DNA from: Deroplatys truncata
Taxonomy: Eukaryota; Arthropoda; Insecta; Mantodea; Mantidae
NCBI GenBank assembly: GCA_030765065.1
Contig: CM060988.1
Coordinates: forward strand, 200,258,565-200,322,564
Reading direction: 5' to 3'
Length of the DNA stretch: 64,000 bases
Of the stretch, positions 1-11,545 are shown piece after piece. The notes below the pieces were generated by a model, which was not told where the DNA came from, did no database searches, and saw only the letters and a list, made by a program, of their open reading frames with translations. A program made the translations under genes and the position numbers. Numbering within the stretch: position 1 is the first letter of the stretch; the number at the start of each line of letters is the position of its first letter.

Positions 1-87
1 TGTCAACACGCTGTTGCTGATATTGACCTCATTATTGTATCTTGCTTTTGTATTACAGGTGCTATTCTTCTAAGCAGATAATTAAAA

Positions 88-474
88 TCAACCGCTGACA
101 TGCGTAGGAAATTCTAAATTTTGACCTCCGTTGTAGAGATCTTGCAGCAAGTTGTTTACAACCCCACAAAATTTGCGACTTAAAATCCACTCTCTTAGCC
201 AACACTTTCTGGCCGTCCTTTTACGTTTTTCTCTACGTCGACGAAGTAAAATAAGAGACAGGCATGCTACGGATAAAACTTCATTATCAGACGACATATT
301 CGTCATACCAAGCACACAGCTGACTAGAAAGTGGCATGCAGAAAAATTACCGCCACAAATATAGCATCGTGTAAACGCTCGGTGCAACATTTCTGTGGAC
401 ATGCCACTTTTATACTGACGCAACTCGAAAGCAAGCTGTGTGTAAACAGAACGTGCCACGTTTGTGGCCCGCAA
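88..474 (-). mobile_element. PIF/Harbinger-like transposase, N-terminal fragment
   Basis: An open frame of 128 codons. Its C-terminal half has a basic run (RRRREKRKRTARKCW), then a WLREWIL segment and an NNLLQDL segment. This is the usual layout of the N-terminus of HARBI1-type nucleases in insects: short acidic/hydrophobic lead, Arg-rich tract, W-x(2,3)-W, then a (Y/N)NLLxEL helix. The catalytic DDE domain is not visible, and the frame ends where the rest should begin, so this is at best a first exon or a truncated relic. The assignment is by recognition of the motif pattern only. Confidence 0.45.
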
Positions 475-3457
475 GGCTCATTACAATAATTGAATTGGCA
501 TTAACTGCAACTGCCAGTACAGTATTATTTGTATCGCAATAGCAAATCAAGATCTAGCAAATATTCATCTCCGCGATATAACAAGAACACCCTGACTATG
601 GCATTGTTCATTAACACCAAAACAAATGGTACGTAACTAAATTAACAAATACTCACTTAATTTTCTCTGGGCATTCGTCTCGTCACCACATACATGGGTA
701 CTGTACCCTTCACACCCGTATTCAATTCACTGCCCAATTAGGTAACAGTGTATGATGTAGGGAACCATTAAGAAGATACTATCTTCGCAAAACTTTAGCG
801 TTGTGAGGTTAATTCTGATATTTACTGCTGTTTATAAGTAACTAATATGAAGGTATGAATTGGAGCGCCACAGCCATATGGATTACACACATGCAGACCA
901 AGTACAGAATTTAATGTATTCTACTCTTATATATAGTTCTTACCAAGTGGAAAATCGATGCGGTTTTCCTCTGCCATAAAATCAACGCACTTTTTCATTC
1001 TGGTGATACTTTCTGGAGGAGTGGGATATATCGAGCATGTTACTGGTAAACCAGAACAACAACATTGTTTTGTAACAGACCACAACGTAGACTGCCTGAA
1101 AGGAAGGATAAGTCATTTAAGCGCTCGCTTGCTAAATCCTTCACACCGCCTTTGTAAAATAATAACCAAAAGAGCTTTCAGAGCTTATTGGGGTAAACGC
1201 TTTAACTAGTTGGAAGTGAATGTTTGTAGCCGTGGAAACGGTTCCATATATACCTTCTGAATGAAATTCATATATCACAGAGTTTAAGGGTAGATGCGAA
1301 CACTTATAAAACCTACTCTCTCTTTTAAGACATTTTCTCATAAAGAAACTTCATCGCCAAATGACAACAAAGTACTCAATTTGTTTATACTGCGCACGTG
1401 CCAACGAAGAGTACCAGCGCAATCCGCGAAAATAGCAATATTTGAAAACAGTGTACGTGTAACGTCACACTAACCTCAGGTAAATCTCGAAACTAGAGGA
1501 CCCTGTCGATTTACTGCGGTTCACTACGGCGTAACGGTTTCTGCTCCCCTTTTCTTTCTTCTCTTCTCAGTTTTTTCCGTTCGATATTGGCGGCTGTACC
1601 GTATAAACAGCACAGACAGCAAGTGCCTCTACCAGCCAAAGCCCCTAACACTTAATATTGCAATACAACATTGATTTTGTCATAACATTACACAAGAGGA
1701 GAACAGAGCATGTGACACTGCATATGAGTTTACGTAAATGTGGATTTTTTTTTAATCACTAGGCAACTCTTTTTCCTTCCCCCCCCCTATCAAAACTTGA
1801 AGCTTGTGAGAAAATGAAACTTTTAATAACTTGCAGGTTTTACGTTTAGCCAGTTCTCTCAGAATATGCTATCAAGTTGTAGCACTCAGTATATGAAAGT
1901 CCATCAAACAAATTCATTAACATACACAGCTAATTTTAATTTGCAAATTTGTTCCATGTCTAACCGGTAAAATTTACTTTGTACTTTGGCCGATAATAAG
2001 GCACTTTGTGTTTGCAGTTCGTACAGTAGAGCTGCCAACATCTGAACAAAAAACAGTGAGCCTTATGCAAATGACTGATATAGGGTCTAAGCTGCAAAGC
2101 CTAGCCCAGGGATGTTTTTATAAGTAGAGGAGTGGAGGCCGTAACTACAGAGAGAAGACAAGGCGTAGCCATAAGATCTGAGAGGCTAAACCCCAATAAA
2201 GAATTATGAAACTTTATTTAGTGGGATAGATATAGCAGTTAATGAGAGTGTTTGGAAAAACTAAAAATATTGCAGGTTTTATTAGTACTCATGGGTTAGC
2301 ACTTTCTTCCATACATGCACAATAGCACAAACTGGAGTACATTATTGACATTTAGCAGCTAATTTTGTATTTAAGAAAGCATCTTAAGGAAGGGGGGAGT
2401 GGATGTGCCGCAGGCTTTCTAACTCTTCATATCTCCTTTTAAATCGTGTAATATATGCATTTTCATTCTCCAAGTCATCATTTTGTTGCATTTCAATTAC
2501 CAGCTATTTAAGGAACTGTTACCTTAATTTGGAACACCCACCATGATTTTGATGTTTTATTGATATTCCTCAATTTTTTAATTATCTTTGATTGTATACA
2601 TTGTAATAAGTTTGAAATTTAATATTTCATTACTTTTATAAGATCTAATGGTAATTATTTACTCAAGCAATGTCGACTGATTTGTTTCAAATATATTTTA
2701 ATATATGCTAAATAATACCATAAAGATGTTTTGGAGTGAGTTTTTTTGGTCCAAAAGCTTAGTTTTGCCATAAATGCTTAAAAATTAATATTACAGTGTG
2801 CATGTGTCACAGCTCTTCTGTCATAAGAAGACATGGGAAGACAAAGGACGACATCAAAGGATATGAACTTTCTGAGGTTTATTTCTCAGAAATCTATATT
2901 AATATTATAAAGAAAGCAAAATTTGTGTGCGTAGGCATGTAAGTAGCGTAATCTCAAAAAGCCTAATTTTTTGAAAAGCCCAATTGGTTCTGATGGACAT
3001 GAGACTATAAAACACTATTGAATTTTATAAATTAATAAAACATTAAAAACGATTTGTACTCAAATTTGAAACAATTTGAATTATAAAAGAACATGCTTGA
3101 AAACAATTGTTGTTACTCCACAAAATATGCATGTACAATAAGACAAATGCTGCAGATATTTCGCTCCAAACATATACATGTAGTTGGTCACAATTTAGCA
3201 ATCAATATATAGCAAAACAAAAGTGAATTAAATCTGTTTATAATGTTATGATACATATGCGATACCAATGCCAAAATATTTTAATAATCCTCACGGTAAA
3301 AAGCTTTATTTCCTTTGTACTTGATGAAATCAGCTTTATTGGTAGGGCATATTAAATAATTGTGTGAAGAGAGAAAAATGCTAAAATTAGAAATCAATAA
3401 GCTCATACTTTTTTTAATTAACAACTGAGAAATGTATCTTCCTTAAAGGTCACAGAC
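475..3457. other. mostly unannotated intergenic DNA
   Basis: AT-rich sequence with only short frames (up to 83 codons) and no recognisable domain. About 1400-1640 is richer in CpG than its surroundings and lies upstream of gene 1, so it could hold a promoter or noncoding first exon; there is no direct proof. About 2090-2170 resembles about 26760-26870 (shared AAAGC-x-TAGCC-x-AGGGATG core), so it belongs to a dispersed repeat of unknown type. Confidence 0.4.
600..860. repeat. dispersed block, copy 1 of 3
   Basis: The segment from CATTAACACC through the GTGAGGTTAATTCTGATATT core recurs in the same orientation at about 27100-27480 and 55890-56260. The copies are diverged and gapped. The family is not recognised; see the finding on shared upstream blocks. 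Confidence 0.5.
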
Positions 3458-3760
3458 TACACTCCTGGTCATAAGTATTCACACATTCCTTCAAAAAAAC
3501 TCTAGCAACCAAATTAATGGAGAGAATTTCTTCTTTTTTTTTTGACAGAAAGTTCAAATGGTAATACATTTAAACTTTCTGTCAAAAAAAAAGTTTACAT
3601 TCTGTCGGGAATTAGTTACGGAAGTCAGATGTTTGGTCAATGTTTCACATCTTTTTACATGAACATGAGAGGATTTTTCATCTGTTATTATTAGGAATAG
3701 TCAGGGCTGTATGAAATTACAATTATAATTGGAAAAGGGAGTATTCACCATAAATGTTAC
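3458..3760. mobile_element. possible Tc1-like terminus
   Basis: A TA dinucleotide is followed by CACTCCTGGTCATAAGTATT, which reads like the terminal inverted repeat of Tc1-family transposons. A perfect hairpin lies just inside. No transposase and no clear matching right end were found, so the outer limit is approximate. Confidence 0.3.
3534..3592. repeat. near-perfect inverted repeat (hairpin)
   Basis: Arms of about 20-25 bases (T-tract, GACAGAAAGTT, CAAATG) are mirrored by (CATTT, AACTTTCTGTC, A-tract) around a loop of about 6 bases. It would fold into a long stem in single-stranded DNA or RNA. Confidence 0.85.
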
Positions 3761-4346
3761 AGGTCATTCAGCAATAATTTCATAAAGAACGGGGAGAGGT
3801 AAATGAAATTAGTCATTCAAGTTTCAAAAGCTACCAGCCAACATCAGGTAGCAAGCTAGTCCAATATATTTGCTATTAACATAACTTAGATTCTCCAATG
3901 TTTTATCAAGATCAATTTACTTCTTCACTGAGCGTTGGGATGTGCAACCTTTTACAGGTTTGTTGCTTTCACGCTCCACTTATATTTCTTTATTGTTAAC
4001 ATTTTTACTGATAAATAATAGTGAATAAGAATTTTGAGATAATTATACACAATTCTAACTAATAAATTGTTTTTTCAGAATGTTAAGCTTAATAAAAGGC
4101 GATAAAATCTTACTTTTATAGAATGAAATATATTTCACATGAATCGCATCTCATTTTGACTTGAAAATCATCATGAAATCAAAAATATAACTCAGTATTA
4201 TTATATTTTCCCAATGTGTGTACACCTTTAGTTTGTTTTTCAAATTATTATATCCATTCAAATTAATGTTTTCTCCAGAATAAACAGATAAAATTATATA
4301 AACTTACTCTTTTATGGTTTCCTTAAAAACTACGAACCTTGCACCT

Positions 4347-4646
4347 GGTTGTCCTCTGTGGTGTAGTGGTTACGATGCCAGTCTCTAGTTCCTGAGATCG
4401 CAGATTCAAACCTGGCAGAGGGCAATTGATTTTTTTGGGGGGGGAGGGTAAAAAATCCTTAGCATGGCTTCCTTCAGAAGGGAAGCAAGCTCCCATGTCG
4501 TAGATTTAGGGCACATGAAAGAACCTCAAGCCTGATAAAGAGGCCTCAGCAAAATTATCGATCTTTCATGCCCAATATAGAATGGGATGCTAAGGACCAC
4601 ATCAGTTAAAGAGCGTCTATAAATAAAACTCAATTTAATATTTGCT
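4347..4646 (+). mobile_element. SINE family A copy
   Basis: tRNA-derived SINE. The head holds an A-box-like GTGTAGTGGTTAC and a B-box-like GATTCAAACC. The body holds CCTTAGCATGGCTTCCTTC and the CATGxAAGAACCTCAAGCCTG segment, and the 3' end is AAATAAAACTCAATTTAA. It is flanked by an 8-base direct repeat TTGCACCT (4339-4346 and 4647-4654), a probable target-site duplication. Confidence 0.85.
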
Positions 4647-5059
4647 TTGCACCTAATGAAAAAAAAAATGGTTTCATGGATGGATCTGAACTGCAAAGGG
4701 AGTATAAAAATCCAATTCTAAGGTAGGCTCAATATATGCTGAATCAGTCAAGATTGCTAGAGGACAGATCAACGACAATCTTGGTACCCCTCCAGATGAT
4801 ACTAAAGTGGCTTTAAGAGGTGAAAGGTAAGCATAAACCTCAGGATGGGAATGTGGTGTAAGGGTCAGGGAGAGTGTAATTACAGGAAATGTGGATGAAG
4901 GTTAATGAAGTGCAAGGAGCAAGTGGGTTGTATACAATTTTTAACTGTTTTATTTTATTTATTTCTGAAACTAACATTTTGCCACAAAAATGATGCCTTA
5001 AAACATCATTAATATGCAATTTAGAAACATATAAAGCATGTTTTAATTATTTTTTTGTT

Positions 5060-5138
5060 GTTATATAAATTAATTATACTTTTAATAGGCCTTAGCCTGG
5101 TCTTAGACAAGTTTTTAATATAGAGTCAACTGAAAAAT
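5060..5138 (-). mobile_element. SINE family B, 3' fragment
   Basis: Matches 39190-39270 (CTTAGC-T-GGTCTTxG, AGTTTTTAATATAGA-TCAACTGAAAAAT). Only the tail half is present here; the tRNA-like head is seen in the other copy. Confidence 0.5.
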
Positions 5139-5354
5139 ATAAAGCATGTTTTAAAACAAATCAGTCACTGTATGCTAAGTAAAAAATCTGCAATGTAAAT
5201 ATACATATAATACATAACTGGATACTTTACATTTTGCTTGCTTCCTTTCGCATTGGTTAACATTAAAGGTACTTAATGCTATTGATTGTGCTTCTTTTCC
5301 ACAGACTCAGTACTGAAATTTAAGAATACTACTGTCTAGTGTAGCAGTTCTGAA

Positions 5355-5837
5355 ATGGATATCAAAGTAGAAATCAAAGAAGAGGTTCCTTTCTCAGAAC
5401 TTATTTCACAGAATGAGAGAGAAAGTTTTCCACAGGATATTACAATGAAGTTGAATAGCGATACTACTGTATGCAACAAAATCTGTAAAATGGAAACGAA
5501 AATAGAAATCAAAGAAGAGCCCCTTGTTTCAAACTTTTGCCCACAAAATGAGTGGGAATTTTCTTCTGACAATGTTGTAATGAAAATTAAACAATATCAC
5601 AAAGGCTATGAAATGGAAACCAAATCAGAAATGAATGAAGAGGATGCTGATTCAGACTTTTGTCCACAAATAGAGAGGCAGTTCTTTTCTCAAGATCCTG
5701 TAATGAAAGTTAATGAATGCAACAAAATTTGTGAAATGGAAGCCAAGATAGAAATCAAAGAATTGTGGGGGCTGGAAAAAACTTCTACAGAAGATCCATG
5801 TGTTGATTATGTAACCAAGGTTAGTTCTGCCGATAAA
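5355..5837 (+). CDS. ZNF gene 1, coding exon 1 (acidic IKEE-repeat domain)
   Basis: Starts at ATG (MDIKVEIKEEVPFSE) behind a polypyrimidine tract and acceptor TTTTCCACAG ending at 5304, so the exon probably begins at 5305 with a short 5' UTR and a noncoding exon lies upstream. It encodes 161 residues made of four related modules, each opening with a M-(D/E)-x-K-x-E-(I/M)-(K/N)-E pattern at about residues 1, 46, 90 and 133. IKEE fits the SUMO-acceptor consensus (hydrophobic-K-x-E) in three or four of them. Two donors keep phase 0: AAA|GTAAGG at 5838 (used here) and AAG|GTTAGT at 5820, which would drop six residues. The acidic domain is probably regulatory; the exon links to 8178-8218. The inverted duplicate at 51354-51007 has only three modules. 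Confidence 0.8.
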
Positions 5838-6130
5838 GTAAGGTAAATCTTGTTTTAGTTATGGTGCTGACATCAGAAAACATAATTCTGTAGAGAAAAG
5901 AATTATTGTTACCTGCAAAGAATATTTCAAATAATTATATTTCAAACATAAATGACTTGCGCCTTGAAGTGCTAGAAATTTCCAGAAGTAATAGAAGGCC
6001 GATGGTGGTACATTGCAGACTGTCAACTTAATTCTCAGTTTATTGTGAAGGAGGGAGTTGGGGTCCATTATTTCAGAGATACCTGTTAGATCAAGAAAAC
6101 TGCTCCCAGTACTCTTAATTCATGATAGTA

Positions 6131-6372
6131 AAATTTACATTGAGTTTTATTTATGGACGCTATTTAACAGCTATGGTTCTTAGCGTTCCATTCTATATTG
6201 GGCATGAAAAAATGGAAATTTTACTCAGAGGCCTCTTTGTCAGGCTTGAGGTCCTTTTATGTGCTTTAAATCTATGACACAGAACCACCAGCCATACTTC
6301 CCTTCTGAAGGAAGCCATGCTAAGGATTTTTATACTTGAAAAAATCCATCGCCCGCTGAACCCGCAACCTAA
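6131..6372 (-). mobile_element. SINE family A copy, 5'-truncated, in gene 1 intron 1
   Basis: Reads in reverse from the 3' tail (GAGTTTTATTTATGGACGC) through TTCCCTTCTGAAGGAAGCC to the B-box (TGAACCCGCAACC), where it stops; the A-box end is missing. The paralogous intron of gene 2 lacks the element at the equivalent point (about 50690-50703). Confidence 0.85.
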
Positions 6373-7254
6373 TTGACAATAATGTTGTGCTTGTATGATA
6401 GAATACATACTCAGGACCTCCTTCATAATATGAGTGTAGTTGGTTTGCTAACTAATCTGGAGAGTTAACGTTTCATTTTCAGTTAGGTTTGTGTAGTCTG
6501 GTTAAGGTATTTTCAAATGTTTCCTTAATCTTGAGAAAAATGATGACAAAACCTCAACTGTGTGGAACCTAGGGTTATTTGATGACTCATTTCTCACATT
6601 TGACTTTTCATCTCTGCAGACTTGAGGTTTTAAAACCATTCTGCTGCTGCAACAAGGATAGTTGTTAGATTTGTCTGCCATGTGTGGAGTTGTTTGAAAA
6701 TGTTTATAAAAGAAAGGAAGGAAATTTCAGTACAAATTAGCACCTTGGTACTCTGTTACTGGTATATGATACAGTAACATCATCACTGGTGCTCTAGCAT
6801 TTTATCACTTATGCATTACCTAAATTTAGTTAAAAGTAATTTTAAATATAGTCCTCTTTTTATTCATTTTTGGAAATACTTGTACATACAGTTCTAATTT
6901 ATTTCATGGTTCTAACAATCTTATTGATAAGCTGCAAGGTGTCTCTAAAAATGTAGTTGTTCAAAGATTAAAAATCAGCAACATCTGTTTTTATGGATTA
7001 TAGGATTATATTTATCTTTTTAAAAATAAAGGTGTTCGCTCAACTCCTAAAAGATTTGTCATTAGAACATTCAATATTGGATGCATAAATTAAATCTGCC
7101 AATGAAACCCAAAGGAAAACCTGGTTTTCACTAAAGATGGACAAAGTTAGTTCATACCAGTTTAATTCTATATTGTGCAAAACAAAAGATGTATGCATTG
7201 TGTTTGTTATGAGAAAATATATATCCCAGTTTTCTCTGCATCCTAGAAAATGAG

Positions 7255-7544
7255 AGTCATCCTTGGTGTAGTGGTTACCATGCTAGCCTCTAGTTCCCGA
7301 GGTCATGGGTTCAAACCCAGCAGAGTAATGGGTTTTTTTTGGGCATAAAAATCCTTAGCATGGCTTCCTTCAGAAGGGAAGTAAAGCCAGTGGTCCCATA
7401 TCGTAGATTTACGGCACATAAAAGAACCTCAAGGCTGACAAAGAGGCCTCTGAGTAAAATTACTGGTCTTTAACACCTAATATAGAATGGGACGTTTAGG
7501 ACTACAGCAGTTAGAGCGCATTCATAAATAAAACTCAGTTTTAA
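7255..7544 (+). mobile_element. SINE family A copy, full length, with target-site duplication
   Basis: Complete copy flanked by a perfect 12-base direct repeat, CTAGAAAATGAG, at 7243-7254 and 7545-7556. The repeat fixes both ends of the element, at about 290 bases, and shows LINE-mediated insertion. It carries A-box GTGTAGTGGTTACC and B-box GGGTTCAAACCC, and ends in an A-rich CATAAATAAAACTCAG tail. Confidence 0.95.
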
Positions 7545-8177
7545 CTAGAAAATGAGCTTGTCCGACATTTTGACTAAAGAAACACTTTACCAGATGTTTA
7601 AAAATTTTTTTACACTTCAGATTATTAGTGCACTACAATTGTTATCAAATCCTGCAGGCATTAGCTACTGATTTTTACCATTTCTGAATGATATATTGTA
7701 AAGTACTTAATGTCTTTCAGATCTGGAACATGGAGTTCAAAAAACAACTCCCACTATGACTGCTTTTGGTTATTTCATTCATATTTGTGATTATAATGGA
7801 AACTTATAATATGAATGTTGCACCTTTTTATCTCAAAAATAAATTCACAGTGTAACAAAACTGAGCCATCTCATCTGAGAATAAGGAATTCGCAAATAAA
7901 TAAAAGTTATTGAAACATGTTCAACCCAATGCTTCCTTCAGTATCATTTATTTGAAAAAAAATACGGTAATTAAATAATATTGTTGTAATTTACACCTAA
8001 ATAGTATGCATATAGTTACTCCAACTTACTTTATTTGAAAAGTTACATACCCAGTTTGTATTTTGTTTATAATCAATGTAGTTTTCTCACATCTGTCTCT
8101 CCCAGTTTTATGGCCCACAATTTAACCACTTTATTGAAGGTTTAAACAGTTTGATGCACATGAAAATTATGTTACAG

Positions 8178-8218
8178 GGCTTGGAAGATGAAGGCTTCCC
8201 TTCAGCAGAATCAGTAAG
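8178..8218 (+). CDS. ZNF gene 1, coding exon 2 (41 nt)
   Basis: A short exon between acceptor ATGTTACAG (ending 8177) and donor GTAAGA (8219). In phase 0 it encodes GLEDEGFPSAESV plus two bases that complete an Arg codon with exon 3. The alternative phase runs into a stop, which supports the chosen splices. An exon of the same length and flanking sequence exists in gene 2 (46630-46590), encoding ESVDGSFPSTELI. It is too short to be called from a frame alone; the evidence is the conservation between paralogs and the continuous reading frame. Confidence 0.8.
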
Positions 8219-9473
8219 GTAAGATTTTTAAATCACAGTTTACTCCCAACTTCTCCAAAATTTCATCTTCTCATTCATATTCCCTGTTAAGACATAGAAC
8301 TGGTATCCAAACATAATCAGTGTAGCACAGTTCTTTCCGCATGTTGCATCAGTTAACTGTTCTCACATTAACATTGATATGAAATAATGTCACTCTTAAA
8401 CCTGTACAATGAAACCAATAAAACTGTGTCATTTTTCAACATAACCCTCTTTTGAGTGCTGTGTTTTCAGTGTTTCAACATATCCCTCACCTTGTGCGAT
8501 TGTTTTCATATTACATTAATTCATATTGTCTTCATAGTGTCAGCTTGTTGCTACTAACTTTCTCTGTATATATTCCAAAGACTGGATGCATGGTCAGTGC
8601 GGCTGTTACAAAGATTATACTTGTTACTGGCTCTTATAGTTTCTGAAAGTAAGGTTAGCCAACATTAGTCCACTGAGTAACCATCATGGCAGCATTTCCA
8701 AAATTCCACACACCATTTAGATTAGATTACGCTGCACTCTGTGAGTTCACAGCTATTCAGGGCCTATTCTGTAACATTTTGCTAAAGCTTAACAAACTGT
8801 TAAAGCCTCCAACCAATTGATCTGCATTCTTAACTTCACAAAATTTTGTTAAGAATCAAGATTTGTTTGTTGAATGCAGTAAATCCCAAGACCCAATGCA
8901 TTTGCATAGATGTCATTTTAATGCTGCTATAAGAGGAAAAGCATGATCGAATCATTTTAAATATCAAATTTTAATTTAATCGTTTTAATGTAAAATATAA
9001 ATGTTATGGATTACACTTGAATAAGGAATGTTCTGTGTGACAGCATTGGCAAATGATGCTCTCAACATACATTTTAAGAGATGAATTATAATAGGAAAAT
9101 AAATGCTGTGTAATCTTGTATCATAATAAAAATTAAAAGTTATTGATTTAAGAGTTTATAAATCTTGTGTTTATTTGCTTGGTTCACAAATTCATTTGCC
9201 TCATTTTAGGTTAAGGATAGGAACTGAACACTTTTGAGAACTGTATGGTAATTTAGTCATAGTTTTCATCCCCAAAGATAATTTCCAATCTGCTAAAATA
9301 ATTGGTTAGGAGAAAGCTATTTACCAGTTTCTTGTCACCATAGAAATAGAATTTATACTGATGTTGCTGCTGCAAGAGGAAGAACACAACATTCAGTTGG
9401 GTTATAAATTTGCAAATGAAAAATTATCTGAAATAAAATACTTGAACTGCAACATTCCCTCAGATAACACAAC

Positions 9474-9527
9474 TCGAAGTTGCGGGTTCAAACCCAGCAG
9501 TTAAAGAGCGTCCATAAATAAAAAAAG
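9474..9527 (+). mobile_element. SINE family A, internally deleted remnant
   Basis: The B-box (GCGGGTTCAAACCCAGCAG) is joined directly to the 3' tail (TTAAAGAGCGTCCATAAATA). About 200 bases of body are missing. Confidence 0.75.
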
Positions 9528-9879
9528 CAAAGCGCATTTGTTACGAGCAGTTCTTTAAGCTTAACAAATTATTGTAGTTGCCTTCTTGACAATGAAGTTA
9601 CACAATAGCCCTAATTGTGATTAACGAACTTTAAATGTCAAGGATATTTGCTATAGCTACACATATGCATAAACATGTATGAACAAAGAGGAGTGAATTT
9701 ATCTATACAGTGCACAGACTAATGATTGATTAGCCATTTTGTATCACTTGTTCCACTATAAGAACAACAATAAGTTATTTGTTAATATAGTGAATACATA
9801 CAGTTTATACACAAAAGAACATTGTCAGATATAAAATAAGTTATATAATGTACTGCCTTGCAGTGAATTAACATGATTT

Positions 9880-11195
9880 AGAGCATGACATATTAGCTAT
9901 GGTCACTAATGAACTTTTCAACGAACGCAGAGAGAACATGGAAGAAATAAAATGCAGTATTAACCAAATGGATCAAGGAACAAGACAAGAACTAAGGGAA
10001 TGTAGAAACAGAATAGACCAACTGGGGAAATCAGCGGATGCAAATAGAAAGCTGAACGTGATGATCTTCGGAGTAGTAGAACAAAGAGGCAAAAGGACAC
10101 GGGAAGAAGTAAAAGGAATTATAGAAGGGAAGCTCAGCATCAAACTTGCAGGTTGGGATATTATAGACTCCTTTAGAATTGGATGAAGGGGCTGGAAACC
10201 AAGACCAATTTTTTTCAAACTAGCAATGATGAATTTGTGGAAAATTTGAAAGGCATCAGAATATTTATTGAAAATGACCACAGGAAAATAGAATGAGAAA
10301 TAAGACATGAATTACTAAAAGAGCTGAAAAAAGCCAAAAACAAAGGAAGGAGAGCTTTCATGCGAGGCTTGCAATTATACACCGATGGAATTCTCTTCAC
10401 TCAGCACCAAGACCAAGGAACCTAAGTCAGAAGGGAGCAAAGGAGGGGAGAAGAAGTAAGCATGCCACAGGGAAAAGACCAGGAGAGCAGCGAATCAACC
10501 AGAGAGATGATGTCACCATTGAAGAAGTTCAGCCCACAAAAACAGCTGAAGATGGAGTGGCGTATTAGTGGCATCAGTGGGACTTGACATTTAGAAAGAC
10601 GGAGAAGGTATGAGTGTAGTGTCAGCACCTGAATGCAGTATCTTAATAGTAAAAGACCTCAAGAGGTTTCAGACACAACAGGAGGCGAGGTTAATAAGAA
10701 TGAAAGCAAAACTACAACAATTTAGACAAAATAGAATGCGGAATTAGCTCAAGTGTGGATGTGAGGTGATCTATAGCAATGGTAGACATGGAGGGTTATG
10801 AGTATTTCGGAAAACACAGAGTGAAAAAGAAAATGAAAGGTAGGGTACCTGGGGGAATACGCGTGTTTATTAGAAGGGACAGGAACTTAGAACAAAGGAA
10901 ATAAAGGGTACAGGATTGGAAAGTAAGAAAGGACATGAGAAATGATATAGGACTGTCAGTTAATGAAAGGAGGAATAAATTAAAATAAGGAGGGAATATG
11001 ATTAGTTAATTTGCAATAGTTAAACTGGATTCTTATACACCAATAACCAGGCTGTTAGTGTGTATAAGGTCCAAAAGAACAAACAAACAACTCTTAAGGA
11101 TAGAAATTAGTTGAAGGTGTCTAACAAAAAAGAAGGAAGGTTGTATAAATGTAACCAAATATTGTATGTGATTAATGATAAATAAATTTCATTTC
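9880..11195 (+). mobile_element. LINE fragment: ORF1-like protein and start of endonuclease
   Basis: 9899-10186 encodes a Glu/Lys-rich helical segment followed by NVMIFGVVEQ and a WDIIDSFRIG motif, continued in another frame after 10185. This matches the coiled coil plus RRM-like ORF1 of arthropod non-LTR retrotransposons. About 10770-10900 has an endonuclease-like stretch (VDMEGYEYFGKHRVKKKMKG, then GGIRVFIRR). Most of ORF2 is absent and the copy ends in an AATAAA-containing A-rich tail near 11190. It has stops and frameshifts, so it is inactive. It may be the same family as the reverse-transcriptase piece at 42428-43770, but the two parts do not overlap. Confidence 0.65.
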
Positions 11196-11545
11196 AACGT
11201 CTCAATGTTGTACCATACTTTTTTGGTATGATAAGATGCCAAAATGTTTTTGAAACAGTTTAATTTACTGCATTTTTCTAAAGCTCTAAGTAGGAAATTA
11301 AACAATTTGTCACTTTCCATACACTTTGAGATTATGGATAGAAGTTGCAAAATTGTCTTTGTTTCAAGTATTATGATTATTTATTTTGAGTTTTAATGGG
11401 AGGATTATATCTTATTAAATTAATAATAGTTTTGTAGATGTAAAGACCAGTCAAAGACATAACCCATGTCTCCCTAAGGGCAAGTCTACATGTATCATTT
11501 GATATTAATCTTGCTAGGCACCTAATTGTTCTTTTTTGCAGGAAA

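Larger units (their letters stand above)
5838..8177 (+). other. gene 1 intron 1
   Basis: GT...AG intron holding two SINE-A copies. Outside these it aligns, in inverted orientation, with the gene 2 intron 1 sequence at 46640-47030, 47575-47930 and 49950-50990. It contains no other frame worth calling. Confidence 0.7.

Noticed and set aside
958-1209. 83-codon plus frame as a secreted peptide
   Set aside because: A hydrophobic start (FFILVILSGGVGYI) looks signal-like, but there is no homolog in the window, no splice support, and this frame length is expected by chance.
1380-1640. CpG-richer stretch as the gene 1 promoter
   Set aside because: Suggestive only; no TATA, initiator or paralogous conservation that I can confirm, so it is mentioned but not called.
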